Shown here one piece after another: positions 10,470 through 23,736 of a DNA stretch of 64,000 nucleotides. Position 1 is the stretch's first letter. Each line of letters begins with the position of its first letter. The stretch lies in assembly GCA_037974665.1 (NCBI GenBank), contig CM075765.1, positions 13,759,501 through 13,823,500 of the forward strand, written 5' to 3'. A program made the position numbers and the translations under genes. This stretch comes from Ehretia macrophylla. Its lineage: Eukaryota; Streptophyta; Magnoliopsida; Boraginales; Ehretiaceae. The notes below the pieces were generated by a model. That model saw only the letters and a program-made list of their open reading frames with translations. It searched no databases and was not told the DNA's origin.

Positions 10470-13100
10470 CCAAACTTCGATGACTAGCTCAATGTTTTGA
10501 GAATTGTTCTTAAATCTGATAAAGTCATACACGTTCTAGATGCCCAAGATAAGTTGTCAAAAAGAAGCAAGAGAGTATGGATAATGTATCCATCATTAAT
10601 TACTTACAAGACTTGTGAAGTAAGCAATAAAGGACAACTAGATATGAGATATCTAGAAAGTTGTTCCAAATAAAGGATAACTAGAGGAATTGATTCGAGG
10701 GCATGTGTTCTCAAGGTGAGTATCTTGAGTCCATGAGTTTATTCATGGTTTATCATATGCAGACAAATCTAATCCTCAAAGTCAATCCTTAATTTTCTTT
10801 TGTCATTCAAAATGGATTTAGCCATGTGAATACATTTGACACAAACTTTGAACATGAAAGTCATGTATCAAGGGTAGATCTGGAAAGGTGAAACTTGATT
10901 GGTAAAGAGATTTTATTTCTACTGCAAGAAAGGAGAACTACTAATAGAGGAAAATCCAAAGGACTTCAAAAAGTTTGAAGAGAAATAGATGTCCTCTATA
11001 AATATATCTCATCTTCTCGTTTACCCATCTGGGTGTTCATTAATTTTGGAATAATTGTTGTTCATGTGTTTCATTTATTTTGGAAATAAATGAGTTGACA
11101 CTAGTAAATTAATGAACGAGTTTTATATGCATGATATAAAACGTGATAAACGAATAATATGAGAGATCAAGAGATACGAATAGCTTTAAATTATTGTGGC
11201 ACTTAAGATTAGGTCATAGAAGAGAAACAAGAATCACTCAATTGGTGAAAGAAGGACTGGTAAGCCCTTGTGGCCCTGGGACATTCCCAACACGTGAGTC
11301 TTGTATTCTTAAAAATGATCAAATCAGCCTTTGTAGGACAAAGTCAAAAGACCACAAACATTTAGGGTTTATACATAACGATGTATATGGGCCATTTGGT
11401 GAAATAGCCCAATAAGGATTTAGCTATCTTACATATATTTATGATTGTTATAAGTATGAATCTAAATCATATGAAGCGTTCAAAGAATTCAGAGCTAAAG
11501 TAGTAAATCAAACTAGAAAAGAGAAGTATGTCTCAATGATGAGATCATGGAGAGTTCTTAGCTTTAATTTCTGATAGTATCTCAAGGGAAAACAACACAG
11601 TTATTTCATTAACTCCTTCTAGTACTCCGATACTTGATGAAGTATTGGAGAGAATGAGTTGGACATTATTGGACATGGTCTGTAATTGATAAACTATGTT
11701 GATTTATAATTTAGCCTGTGAGGCTATATTCTCCTTATAGCAGTCCATCTCTTTGATAAGGTCACATTCAAATTAATCTTAAGTACTTTATATATGATAT
11801 GAGATAATAGTTTACCTAGTCTTAAGGTATTAAGAATGAGGGTTATCCTATTTTCAATCAAAGGCTTAAGATTGATAAATTAAAAATGAGATTGGACAAG
11901 GTTAATTGGTTATCCCAAGGATTTGATAGGATATAAACTTTATTCCCTTGCTGACTAGAAAGTCTGTTAGCAAGTACAACTTCTTCTTGGAAGAATAGTT
12001 CATCTAAGAAGATAGTGTGAGAAGAAAAGTATGACTCAGTGTGAGTCACTAAGCAACCAGCTAACCCAAGTCGAATATAGGATTTGATCCTAGATAACCT
12101 AATCCAAGAACAACCAGTCAATTTCACAAGGTTTTCAAATCAATAAGATGACAATAATCATGATTGATGATTTTGTCAGTTATGAAAAGCTTTGTTTGAC
12201 ATAAGCTTAAATGGTTTGAGGCCATAAAATCTTAAATGAATAAAGGTGGAGACATTTCGGACAAATGGTGAAAAATTATAGTCATAGGCAAGGGGTTGAA
12301 TATGAGAAAATATTTTCACCAATTATTAAAATTCATTATGATTTATTGGTCATAGTTGCACACTACTATTATGAGATATGGTAGATGGATGTCAAAACGA
12401 CATTCCATAATGACTTCATTAATGAAGATATTAATATAGGATTGCCAATACGTTTTGAGTCTAGTGATGAGTCACAAAGAATGCAGGCTAAAAAGGATCC
12501 ATTTATGGATTTAACCAAGGCTAAAGAATCTAGAACATTCGATTGACTTCATTAAGAATGAAGATGAATCTTGACTACACAAGTAGGTCTAAGTCATTCA
12601 AATAAATTCTCCAGGTAATATTTTGGATAATCCGCCTAAATCCTTGAAAGTCGATCTATAGCGATAGATCAAAAGGATTAATGGGTTTTTTTCCAAAAAT
12701 GTGTTAAAGGTGTTTAACATGTACATAGATTCTAAAAGAAGGTTGTTCTCTTTTAGGACATAACATTTATCTCTCTAGAGATGAGAGTCCTAAGACTACT
12801 AAAGAGAGAGAGACTGGACACACAAGGTTCTAATGTACAAAGACATGATATCACAAATGCTATAAGTGTTATAAGCAGATGTCTGTCTGATCCAGGTTAG
12901 GAACGCTAGACAGCAATCAAGAACTTTCTTGAGCATTTGAGAAGCACTGAAGAAATGTTCTTGGTATATGGAGAAAGTGAAACTTAAAACTTTACAAAAT
13001 CAGACTGAGAGTCAAAGGTGGATTATTGAAAAATCCATATATGGGTTCATACTCACCTGTAATGGAAGAGCAATCATTTGGAAATATTTTAAAATATTGG
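10470..13100 (+). pseudogene. decayed gag-pol of the old copia element
   Basis: Recognisable fragments in + orientation, separated by many stops and frameshifts. A gag piece at about 10470-10560 (LNVLRIVLKSDKVIHVLD, preceded by a TAG). A GAG-pre-integrase piece at about 11188-11410 (LWHLRLGHRR, then IHNDVYGPF). A reverse transcriptase piece at about 12290-12450 (RQGVEYEKIFSPI, then MDVKTTFHN). An RNase H piece near 13040 (an FTCNGRAIIWK-like stretch). The 2.6 kb between the PBS and the gag piece shows no recognisable coding sequence; an Ala/Ser-rich frame near 8275-8526 is low-complexity. Confidence 0.75.
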
Positions 13101-13470
13101 TACAATTGCAAATTCTAGAGGTTGAGTGTATCTTGCATCAGATGTGACAAGAGGAAGCGATTTGGATCTAGGAGTTCGTAACTGAACTCAGGATGGTCCT
13201 TTCCATTAAGTCAACGGGTAGTGCTGTGACGACAATGGAGTTGTAGCGCAAGCCAAAGAACCTAGGTCTCACTATAGATCCAAACTCGTTAAAGAGGCAT
13301 TACCACACCGATCAGAGATTATGGGTAGGATGATATTATGCAGTAAATAACGTCAACAGTTGACGGTGCTAGTTCATTAACTAAGACAATGATTCAGCAG
13401 TCATTAGATTACCATCTTGAGAAGATAGGTATGGGATACCAGGGTAATTGACTTTAGTGCAAGTCGGGGA

Positions 13471-14936
13471 TGGTTGGATTATATGCACTAAATGCTAATT
13501 TTAGGACATAATAATTATATTATTTATTGTAGGCAGTTTATTTAAATATAATTAATGCGATTAATTATTTAAATAAAAGTTATTAGAGTAATATTTATAG
13601 ATTATATCCTTAAGAGTAAGGATATGAGTGACATAATCTATATTTATAAATATATTCTAAAATAGTCCCTGATCGTAGGATAAATTAATTGGGCATTAAT
13701 TTATCCGAAAAGATCGGATTGTAGTTTACTATCCAGATAATATGGAATATTGATTTGGGCGATTAGTCTCATATCGTAAGGGTAGATGTATAAGTGCTTG
13801 TTGAGAACAAGTGACTGGACATGACCGCTAGTACTACGAATTATATGGAATGGTCAATAATTTGTTGTACAATGTAATGGTGCAATTAGTCGTTAGACCT
13901 GAGACGCCACAGTTATCTTGTGTTAGGGATAACGTAATTTGTTGTTGCAATAAGCTAGTCTTTATCAAGGATTGGATAATGTACTCAGTGGTTACGATCT
14001 ATTCCATCATGGAGATAGGTGGGTGTAGATATAGAATCTGTAAATTAGAGATCCTATGCGATCTATGAATTGAGTAACTAGAAATTCTTGGCCGAGGTAG
14101 AATATTAGAAGTTATTCCATGTATTATTCATAAGTAACTGATTAAATAGATTTGGGCATATGATTGAGTAATAGAGTTTGACGACCCTATCTATGACTCT
14201 AGCTCAATCGGGATAATTCAGACAGAAGAAATTAGTTGCATGATAATTACTAAGGGTTCGTAGAATTTACGCTTCATTATTAGTTGAGTAGTCGTGATAT
14301 ACTGCTATGTATCACTTACGACTTACGAGAAATAAATTAGAAGAGTTCTGATTAAATATTAATTGGATTAATATTATTTCGCAGCCAATTAATTATAAAC
14401 CTGAGAGGTCACACACAAAAGAGATTCGGAATTAATCAGCAAGAAATATAAATTAAATATTAGAAGAGTCTAATATTTAATTGGACTTAAGATTGATTAG
14501 ATTAGAATATTAATCCAGTCATTTAATCAGTCAAAGTCCAGTAATTAGGACTTGCCCAAAAGTTAGCCCTAATATGTCCAAGGTTTCCTATAAATAAGAA
14601 ACTACGACAGACAGAAAAACTAGCATAAATCTTGTCTTTTATAGCAAATATATTTTCTCTAAAACTCATAGGAGGTTTTGCTGATTGATGGCTCGGATCT
14701 CGTGTGGATACTTTCGGAGGCTTCATAATTGGGGAGCTCTGGATTCGATCAATTTCTACAATAGATTCGTCATTATAGAAAGGTAATCCTGAAATCTTTT
14801 AATGCATAATTAATGTCGATTATTTATGCATATATAATTTACGTAAATAGCCATGAACGTAATACATAAGTATTATTATTTCCGCTGCGTTTATTCTGAT
14901 TATAAAATTTTAAAATATCATGCATGATTCCCAACA
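13471..14936 (+). repeat. 3' LTR of the old copia element
   Basis: Starts TGGTTGG and ends CCCAACA. Preceded by the purine-rich GTGCAAGTCGGGGA and followed by the target duplication GTTAA. Confidence 0.9.
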
Positions 14937-15474
14937 GTTAAAACTTTAGCAAAAAGTAGTTAAAACTTACAAATTGCAAAATGTTCATGCTTCGACTTGT
15001 AAAAGATTGCATGCATGACATTGTATTCTTTTCATCGTCAACATTATGTTTAATTATGTAATTCACGTTGTATGAGATTGAGCATAAATATATCCTCCGA
15101 TCCACAACAAATTTTTCATTAATTCCTGAACAAAAGGCAGAAATCAATCTGTCCACTGGAGGGCATCAAACAATTAAAGCAGATCGATCATGTTCACCAC
15201 GAAATGATCACACGAAATTTGATCGATCTTGGTCTACCTGTGATTAATGTTGTTTCTAATCGTAGTAAAACATGTTGTATCGTCTCTTGTTTTGTCTGAA
15301 GAATATCAAAGAACCCAAATAATGCATCCAACTTGTATTGAACGTTGGCTAATGTATTCTGATCATGTTAAGTTTTTAAAATCTTTTTCTTTCCTGCAGT
15401 CTAATTAATTTTGCCTTAATTTGATAGAATTTATAATGTAAGAATTCAAGGTTTGTCTTAAACCTTACTATTTC

Positions 15475-16188
15475 ACATTTCCATATCTGAAATGACGGGT
15501 CATTCGACGTCGTATGAATCACATCCTTCTTTTCCATGATGAATTTATTCCAAATATTAGTACATTTTATATGATTTAGAATACTCACTCCTGAATCATG
15601 TAAAATGTACCAATTGATTCAGAAAAATACTAACTACTATGACAAAAAAAAAAAAAGAATACTCGATCACTACTGTTTTTAGTTGATTTCCGACGCTCTC
15701 GATTAGGCCTCCCTTTAAAAGTAAAGAAAAAAAAATAACAATTGTACTAGCTACGTAGAAAAAAAGTTATATACTTATTTCTCGTTAAATCTATGCTCTT
15801 GATTATGATTATCAATTGGTACCTTTCCCATGCTCCGTCAGAAGATTCACTGCTATCAATTGATTTGCAATGCACCTGATTATGATCATTAGATTTGATC
15901 ATAATAACCAAGAGATTATTGTGAAAAATCATGTTTATCAACGTATGATCCGAAATTTTATCTTGGTCTATTTTTGAAAGTAAATGATGCGAATTATTAA
16001 GGAAGTCGTTCATGAATACTAGGCAGTCTTTATCATACGGTGTTTAGTAAGCCTAAGTGGTTTCCTCAAACAAACAACTCAGCTTTCTGTGTAAGAATAT
16101 AACAATTTTTTGTATAAGAACAGTGAGAGTTTTTAAATTCACGCATGGATTTGTAGCCTTCATCTTTATAAATATCTACACAAAGTTA
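15475..16188. repeat. RNase-downstream block, copy 2
   Basis: Closely similar to 3314-4020 and, in pieces, to 43722-44723. This is the displaced 3' flank of R1, pushed 9 kb away by the LTR element at 6326-14936. No coding content is supported. Confidence 0.7.
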
Positions 16189-17494
16189 TTGTATTTGAAT
16201 TAATAGTAGTGCAACACACAGAACATGCATCTTACTATTACATGAAAAATTACATATTTTTAATTATACGACTTAGGCCTCCCTTAAATTTAAAATAAAA
16301 AATAAAAATTGCCCATGCTTACGTGAAATGCTTGATATACAAGCATTTTCAGCTCATGTCTATGGGCACTATATGTTTTTTTCGTCTGTTAGTACTTCAA
16401 TTTGATACACATGACTTGATTACACGCTTTCATGCGCTGTTGACATTCATGAAAATATGTCTTTAATGGGCTGCCGTGGTGTGTCAAACTCGAGACTTGC
16501 TTTAGTTATATATAGTCAAACTTATTTATGTTTTTCAAAAGATGACATTAAGTAGGATAATATGGTTAAAACTTGATATTTACTTTATAATGCATGAAAT
16601 AAATACATATGTGTGTGCCTTGTGTCTTTGGAGACTAGTCTACTTTTCACGACATTTCCGGTGTTGGACTTATTATATTATTGCGTTCGGGACGTGACAA
16701 TATTTACTGCACTTAGTTATGTCATTTGAATTTAAAATTTGCAAGATAGTCGAATTAGGTGAATGTGAGTAGAGTTGATATGAGTAATAGTGTAATAGTT
16801 AAAATTAAGTTGACTCGTCCATTTTCAATCCTTTAAAAAGTAAGTCAAATCAGACTGGGTGAAAATGGGTAGCCCACTCCATAGGCCCCAAATGATCTTT
16901 CACATAAAATATGGACAATATCTTTTTAGCTATCTTCCTCTTTTGCTAACCTTTGTCTATTGACTTACTTGATTTTATTGTCAAATAAGTTTAAAAGTAC
17001 TTAATCCCATTATTCATTTCCATTAAATGTTTTATCTCTTATTTTTCAATTTTCTTTCCATTTCCTTCTTTTTCATCTTTTTCCTTATTATTTCCCCTTT
17101 TTGTTTTCTCACCATGGTCTTCAAACTCTACCTTTATACAAACAACCACATTGAAAATTCAAACAATCACACGCGTTAAACTAGGCATCCGAATTACATG
17201 TCGACAGGTACATATTAATGGCAGGTGCAAATATGACATAATGTATAATGGATCACGTTCACTGGTTCATGATATATATTAGATTACCAATTGCTTTGGT
17301 TCTTAATAATTCTCCACATCGTGTAACATGGGAGCATTGTATATGATAGCTTGAGTCAATAATTTTCTCCAATAGTTATTCTCAAATTGCGGTGCTGATC
17401 AGGATCATTGAGATAAAAAAATTTATAAAGAGAATAGAGTTTTATAATGTATGAGCAATGAAATTTTTTTCTAAATGTTTACTCTCTAAGTTTG

Positions 17495-17525
<31 letters not shown>

Positions 17526-18163
17526 TTTATGACGTGGGAATCCAATTGACAGATCTCGATCACCGAATTATCTGACGAAATCTGACTACTAACTGGTAAA
17601 TTCCGAGTGCAGCGGTGTGGCCCCACACATGCACTTAATCAATCAAGGACAAAACTCCAGAACAATTGAGAGTATCGAATCTGCAATCTCACAAGAAGGA
17701 TTTCACCATATATACTGCTAGACCATGTCGTGCCTCAAGTTTGAAATTTTGGCTCCGTTTGTTTGCCGTAAAATATTTTTCCATAAAATATTTTTTCAAT
17801 TTTCCTGTGTTTAGTAATATCAAAAATTGATCAATTGAAAAATATTTTCTAGACAAAAATTATGTGACTACATTTTCCTAATTTTTCGGTCTAGTCTATG
17901 GCATGTAGAAACCTTGCATTCTAAACTACATTGGCTTGGATATACCATTCTTCCCACAAACCTCCAAATTTTTCCTTTTCACATATGTAATATTCTTTTA
18001 AAAAAATGCTATGGCTCCACTAATTTGTTTTCTATAACAAAACACAACAACATTAATTCCCTATACGCCGAGGAGTTGTTATTATAGTGAAATCAGTTAC
18101 ACAGCCAAGTTCATTTTGATGTGAATCACGAGAGGAATATAGCTAACAGATTTGATAACGATA
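16189..18163. other. non-coding block shared with 45.3-46.4 kb
   Basis: No gene seen. The stretch from about 16.96 to 17.76 kb matches about 45.34-46.36 kb, and the stretch from 17.87 to 18.15 kb matches 30.37-30.60 kb and the two flanks of the LINE at 47.7-49.1 kb. These are remnants of the same ancestral repeat unit lying downstream of the RNase genes. Confidence 0.6.
17528..17738 (-). repeat. SINE-like sequence (tRNA-derived candidate)
   Basis: Read on the minus strand it contains TGGTCTAGCAGTATATATGG, resembling a Pol III A box, and about 30 bp later GATTCGATAC, resembling a B box. A homologous copy lies at 46128-46341 in the duplicated block. Poly-A/T-rich DNA is adjacent. It may instead be part of a larger unrecognised repeat. 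Confidence 0.4.
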
Positions 18164-18173
18164 CTATTTAGGA

Positions 18174-18852
18174 CTCCTAATCCATCTAGAAGCTTCTCGG
18201 CCAAGTCTGCCTATGAAGCCGTTCACGCTAAGTTGAGCAAAGTGGAGTGGTGAAAGATGGCCTGGTTCAAGGGTATTATTCCTAAACGTGCTTTCTGTTT
18301 TTGGTTTATCAATTTGGACAGACTTTACACTAGACAAAGATTATTTTTTTGGGGTTTCAATGGTTTGATTGTGTGTCTTTTTCTGTTGTAACTCTACAGA
18401 GTCTCGTGATCACTTATTCTTTGAATGTAGCTTTGTCTAATGCATCTGGCGAAGATGTCTTAGAACTACTAGCATTGGAACGGATCTTCTATCTTGGGAA
18501 TCTGTCTGTCTTTGGTCTAAGAACTGGGTCCACACTAAGACTCTTCAATCTTCCTTATTCCACATTCTGCTGGGTGTTGCATGCTATCATATATGGACTG
18601 AAAGAAATTATCGCTTATTTGATGGAACGACACAAACAGAGGAGCAAATTTTTGCTTCTATTAAATCTTGTGTTCTACATAATGTAAAAAAATAGAAAAT
18701 ACAAATTTCGTTTTTGTAACTTTAATAGAAACATATGTATAGCATGGGATCTTGACTTAGGGATCCTCTGTTAGGCGGGGCCTTACTCCTTTTGTACATA
18801 ATTTTTTTTTGAATGAATTGAGTCATTTGCTTATTTAGTGAAAAAAAAAAAA
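18174..18852 (+). mobile_element. 5'-truncated LINE (3' end with zf-RVT region)
   Basis: Encodes, with frameshifts and stops, the zinc-binding region found after LINE reverse transcriptases: an FSAKSAYEAVHAKLSK-like stretch, then PKRAFCFWF, then an ESRDHLFFECSF-like stretch in another frame, then HIWTERN. It ends in a poly-A run (18841-18852). CTATTTAGGA occurs on both sides (18164-18173 and 18855-18864) as a target-site duplication. Confidence 0.8.
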
Positions 18853-20389
18853 TTCTATTTAGGAGTAAATCCCATATTCCCCATGAATTCTTGGATAAAA
18901 CCCAAATACCCCCATGAACTTATTCTTTTACCCAGATTTCCCCATGGCATCAAACTCACCCAAACAAAGCCTTAATGTTGAGGGCATGTTGGTCTTTCAC
19001 CCTTTTAACCCAGAAAATTCAAAAATTACCTAACTCCAATTCTCTCTCATACACACACACGCACATAACACTGTTTATGTTTCACATTATTGCTTCCCCT
19101 CTCTCTCACACACACTAGACCACATAATACAAATCACACCCACATACACAATGCACATATTACAACCATGGGGAAGGGGATTTGGCTTTGGTTCCACCCA
19201 ACTTTTCTGATTTCTTTTTCCTTTTGAACATATCATATTTGGCTTTGGTTCTACCCAGCTCTTCTGATTTCTTTTTCCTTTTGAACATTAACTAGAGTAT
19301 GATACATTATATATATATATATACAACATTTTTGCTTTGGTTTCAATTAATGCTTATCAGACATCATACACTACAAGAAAAACTGTCAAAGGTGACGGTC
19401 CGTCACCTTTTCGTCGCCAAAAAAATGACAAAAATGAGACGAAACTGAATAGTAACCATTTTGAGACAGTTTGGAGATGGTTTAGTCTCCCAATGGAGAC
19501 GAATTGGAGATAGAACATGAATGTCGCCTCCTATTCGTCTTCGATAAGATACGAAAAGGAGATGACATGTTTGAAGATATATTATCCATCTCCATTTTGT
19601 CTCTCTTTTGGAGACGGAATGGAGACAAATCGTTGACATATTTTTTCTAATTTGTTTAACTTTTTCCCAAAAAAATTAAAAAAAAATAGTCAAAAGGGAG
19701 ACGGACCATCCATTCCGTCTCCAAAAAGGAGACAGACCCAATGTTCCATCTCCAAAAATGGAGATAGAACTTTTGGGTCATCTCCAAAAGGGAGACGAAA
19801 TCAAGGTCCATCTCCAAAATTGGAGACGGAATGGATGATCCGTCTCCAAAAATATAATTTTTAAAAAATTTTTTTGAGAAAAAATTTAAACAAATTTAAA
19901 AAACATTTATATGGGTTCGTCTCCATTCCGTCTCCCATTTGGAGACGAAATAGAGACGAACCCTTGACATTTTTTTTTTGAATTTGTTTAAATTTCCCCC
20001 AAAAAAATTTAAACAAAAAATACATTTTGTGCGACAGACCATCCATTTTGTCTCCATAAGGGAGACGGACCTCTAAAATTGGAGAAGGAATGGATGGTCC
20101 ATCTCTAAAAATGTATTTTTTTGTTTAAATTTTATGGGTGAAAATTTAAACAAAGACAAATAAACAAAAAATATTACTAATAAAATAAAAAAATAAAAAA
20201 ATAAAGCATAAAGTAGTCCGTCCCCTTTGGGAGACGGAGCCAATTTTAAAAATTGGTTGAAGGAGACAAACCACTTTGGTCTGTCTCGAAAGCCTATTTA
20301 AAAAATTGGCTGCGGGCACAAATCGTGTCCTCAGCCAATTTTTTTATAAATAAAACCCAAACCCCCTTCCCCTATATACAATACCCAAT

Positions 20390-20462
20390 ACCCCACCCCC
20401 CACCCCCCACCCCCCACCCCCACATCTCTAGCCCCCTTACCACCCCCCCTCCCCCCCACCCA
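20390..20462 (+). repeat. C-rich tract inside the CACTA element
   Basis: Repeated CCCCCCAC-type runs. Low-complexity only; the proline-rich translation is not a gene. Confidence 0.8.
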
Positions 20463-20639
20463 CCCCACACCCCATATTAAGGTTAGATATATATGTATAT
20501 TTTTGTATATGTATATGTATATATAGATGTATAAATATATGTAGATGTAGTTGCAAATGTAGATATAGTTGTATATTAGTATGTATATACGTATGTGTAT
20601 GTGTATGTTTATGACTATATACCTATTTATTTTTGGTAG

Positions 20640-20696
20640 ATGTATGTTTATTTTTTATTTTGGGTTTTTGTTTTATTTTTTTTCAGTTTTGTTTTT

Positions 20697-20753
<57 letters not shown>

Positions 20754-21074
20754 TACCTATTTTTTGAATATGTAGATGTAAGTTTTTTTTATTTTCATTT
20801 TTTTTGGGGTAGATGTTTTTTTTAATTTTTTTTCTTTTTATATATATATATATATATATACATATATACCTATTTTTTGAATATGTAGATGTAAGTTTTT
20901 TTTTATTTTCATTTTTTTGGGGTAGATGTTTTTTTTTAATTTTTTTTCTTTTTATACATATATAAAATATATATATATACATATATACCTATTTTTTGAA
21001 TATGTAGATGTAAGTTTTTTTTATTTTCATTTTTTTGGGGTAGATGTTTTTTTTAATTTTTTTTCTTTTTATAC

Positions 21075-21136
<62 letters not shown>

Positions 21137-21170
21137 GGTATATGCATATATACCTAAATTTTGATGGTAG
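20640..21170 (+). repeat. minisatellite with (TA)n cores inside the CACTA element
   Basis: About four tandem units of roughly 120 bp. Each has a (TA)n run, then CTATTTTTTGAATATGTAGA, then a T-rich stretch with TTTTGGGGTAGATG. Length differences lie mainly in the (TA)n part. Tyr/Ile- and Phe-rich reading frames here are artefacts. Confidence 0.85.
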
Positions 21171-21696
21171 ATGTTGGTTTTTTTTTTTTTTGGGGTGGGG
21201 GGGAGGGGTTTTAATTTTTTATTTCTCAATTTCATTTTTTTTCCTTTATTTGTTATTTATATATTTTTAAAAATAAAAAATATGACATAATCATAATTTA
21301 ATAATTTTTTTTATTTTAAATTATTTTTTAAAAAAAATTTAAAAAAATGTGACGAAAATGAGACAAAATGTGAGAGAGACGAAACATAGATGAAATTATA
21401 TGGAGACAAAAATGAGACAAAATGTAAGGGAGACGGAACGAAGATGAAATATGAGGGAGACAGAAATGTGACGAAATGTGAGGGAGACGAATTGGAAACG
21501 AAATGTGAGCGAGACAGAAAGGTGATGAAATATCTTTTCGTCTCCATTTGAGACGAAATGGTGATAAAATTTAAAAAATGAGAAGGGTTGAAAAGTGACG
21601 CGCGAGTTTCGCCTTCATTCCGTCTTCTTTTCAGATTGGAGACGGAACGTTGACGGAAATATGTCATCTCCGAATGTGAAATTTCTTGTAGTGATA

Positions 21697-23736
21697 AAAC
21701 TCTTAGCCGTGTTGATGCATTCATATGCTTTGCAATTTCAATCTATATAGAGTAATGAAGGTATAGTCATTTAGGAAAAGAGAAATAGAAAAAGAAAAAA
21801 AAGCACTAATTACTTGAGTTCCTTGTCATGCAAATTTTTGAAAGAAAGAAAAATAAAATTGTTGGAAAAGTATCTGAATTTTCACTATTTGCTGATCATA
21901 TTCTTGAGCAAACCAAAGTCAAACCTCTAATTCCCATGTTTGTGTGATTTGTGAATGTTTATGTGAGTGCGATTTGTGCACGTGCACGTGGGTGTAATTT
22001 GCGCATATGTGTTCTAGCATGAGAGATATAGAGAAAGTGTGTGTTGTGTGTGTGATTGAGAGAAACATTATTTTTAATGTGTGTTTGTGTGTGTGTGAGA
22101 GAGAGAGAATATGGGGTTGGGTAATTTTTGGATTTTTTATATTAAAAGGGTGAAAGACCAACATGCCCTAAACATTAAGATTTTGTTTGGGTGGATTTGA
22201 TGTCACGGGAGAATTTGGGTAAAAGAAAACACAAGATTTTTTAAATGTTGGTAAAGTTCCAACCTACTATTCCTTTTCCTTTGAGTCCACAAAGGTTTTT
22301 CCCACTCTCTTCTCTTTACAAAAATTCTCTCAATCCTAATTTAGAGCCCAATAGTGTGTACAATACAAGGATTTAAGTATTTGAAATATAATACAATGAA
22401 GAAGAATCAAAACTCCTCAATAAGTAGATAATACAATTGAAAGCTCTTGAATGTTCAATAGCTTTGCAAGTTATAGCTCAAGCTTGGTGTATATTGATTG
22501 AAGTATATAAAATTTGAATCTTATAATCAATAAATGATGTTTTGGAGATGTTGGAAGAGTTCAATTGATGATTCGGGTTGGACGTATTTATAAAAAATGT
22601 TATAACGATCATAAAATGACTAGTTTTTCAAATTCCCAGACCACCGGTCGTGATACCAGTCTTATTAACACAATCGGGTATCAAGCCTGGTAAAAATGTA
22701 ACGATTCAGCCCATGGGGCAGTCTTGATAATGGTCTTGTTATCAAGCCCGGGTATCACTCCCGGGGTCACTCGATTTTTAGCAAAACTTTATCCAAAATA
22801 TTTGCTATCAAGTCTTTTGAAGATATAAAGTTTAAACCTCATAAAAACACTTCTTCAAAAGATTTTTTCATGGCATTTAACATCTCAAACATTTTCTAAA
22901 TTCTTGTGGAAAGATCAAAATTGATTTTTGAATTCAAGAGTTTATAACAAAGTTTTTACCCGAAAATTCAATCTTTTGAAGATAAATTGTTTAAACCTTT
23001 TAAAAATATTTTTTCAAAAAATATTCCAACCCATTTAACATTTTGAAATCTTTTCAAAACTCTTGAGGAAATATTTAATGACATTTTTTAAAGAGTACCA
23101 AGAGCTTGAACCATAAAAATGCATACCTAAGGCAAACAACATTTTTAAGCCACTATCTCTTATGTCGCCACGTCTCCATCCTTATAATACCACTTGATCT
23201 TCATGTCTTTAAGTCCTGATTCTTGAAATATGATCTTCACTTCTTTAGCTTTTCAAGAGTTCATTTCTTCATGCTAGTGGTAAGCTTGATCTTTACATTC
23301 TTCAATGGCATACATAAGCTTGCATCTTTTCTATCTTGCATCTCTTCTTTGATCAATCACATATCTTCTTTGTACAAGATCCTCTTCCTCTTTCAACACC
23401 AAGCATTCACAAGATATTTTGGCTTACAAAATCATTAGTACGATATAATGCACATAAGCCAAAGCATTTAGATACACTTGGATTATAATGATATATACAT
23501 TTAATTCACAAAAACCAATAAGTGTATACTCGAGTATATAAATAAATTAACACAAACACACTTTATATTTTCAATTTTTCTTGATTTGTTATGATCAAAA
23601 TCAAATCTTTTGGCATAAAGTCAACAACGAGGCTTTGACGCATTAGAGAGAGGTTCTCAAGGGTGTTGTTCTGATTGTTATTAAGTGCGGACTCTAGCAT
23701 GAGATGATGCTTGGGCTTTTCGCCAAGGGAAAGATT
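21697..23736. other. intergenic, repeat-like, no gene seen
   Basis: Up to 22227 it is the right arm of the interrupted TIR element. From 22.25 to 23.6 kb it is AT-rich, repeat-like DNA without any frame I can assign. The last ~100 bp before 23737, including CCAAGGGAAAGATT, look like the 3' end of an LTR retroelement interior. Confidence 0.45.

Larger units (their letters stand above)
6326..14936 (+). mobile_element. old complete Ty1-copia-type LTR retrotransposon
   Basis: 8.6 kb with a 5' LTR (6326-7794, 1469 bp), a 3' LTR (13471-14936, 1466 bp), a primer binding site at 7796-7808, a purine-rich tract at 13458-13470 and a 5-bp target duplication GTTAA (6321-6325 and 14937-14941). The LTRs differ at roughly one base in ten to twelve by eye, and the coding remnants are full of stops, so the insertion is old. 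It sits 0.3 kb after R1 and separates that gene from its original 3' flank (15475-16188). Confidence 0.93.
19369..21693. mobile_element. non-autonomous CACTA (En/Spm-like) transposon
   Basis: Left end CACTACAAGAAAA and right end TTTCTTGTAGTG are the diagnostic CACTA terminal inverted repeats. The flanking 3-bp duplication is ATA (19366-19368 and 21694-21696). Subterminal regions hold many copies of GGAGACGGA/GTCTCC-type motifs in both orientations, as expected for transposase-binding sites. The interior is simple sequence with no transposase, so movement would need an enzyme supplied from elsewhere. Confidence 0.93.
18923..22227. mobile_element. TIR element interrupted by a CACTA transposon
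   Basis: 18923-19035 is the imperfect inverted complement of 22122-22227; for example GGGCATGTTGGTCTTTCACC occurs on the + strand at the left and as its complement at the right. Without the CACTA insert the host element would be about 1 kb. The left copy has about 50 bp of similar-looking sequence outside this match (18870-18922) that has no partner on the right, so the right end may be truncated. No coding sequence is seen in the host part. Confidence 0.6.

Noticed and set aside
20640..21170. possible CRISPR-like repeat array
   Set aside because: Repeats are T-rich minisatellite units with variable (TA)n and no unique spacers; the DNA is eukaryotic.
20569..21270. several Phe/Tyr/Ile-rich frames on both strands
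   Set aside because: Products of (TA)n and poly-T repeats in the CACTA minisatellite.
21311..21724. 137-residue minus-strand frame with repeated SHFV-type units
   Set aside because: Translation of the CACTA subterminal GAGACGAAATG-type repeats; not a protein gene.
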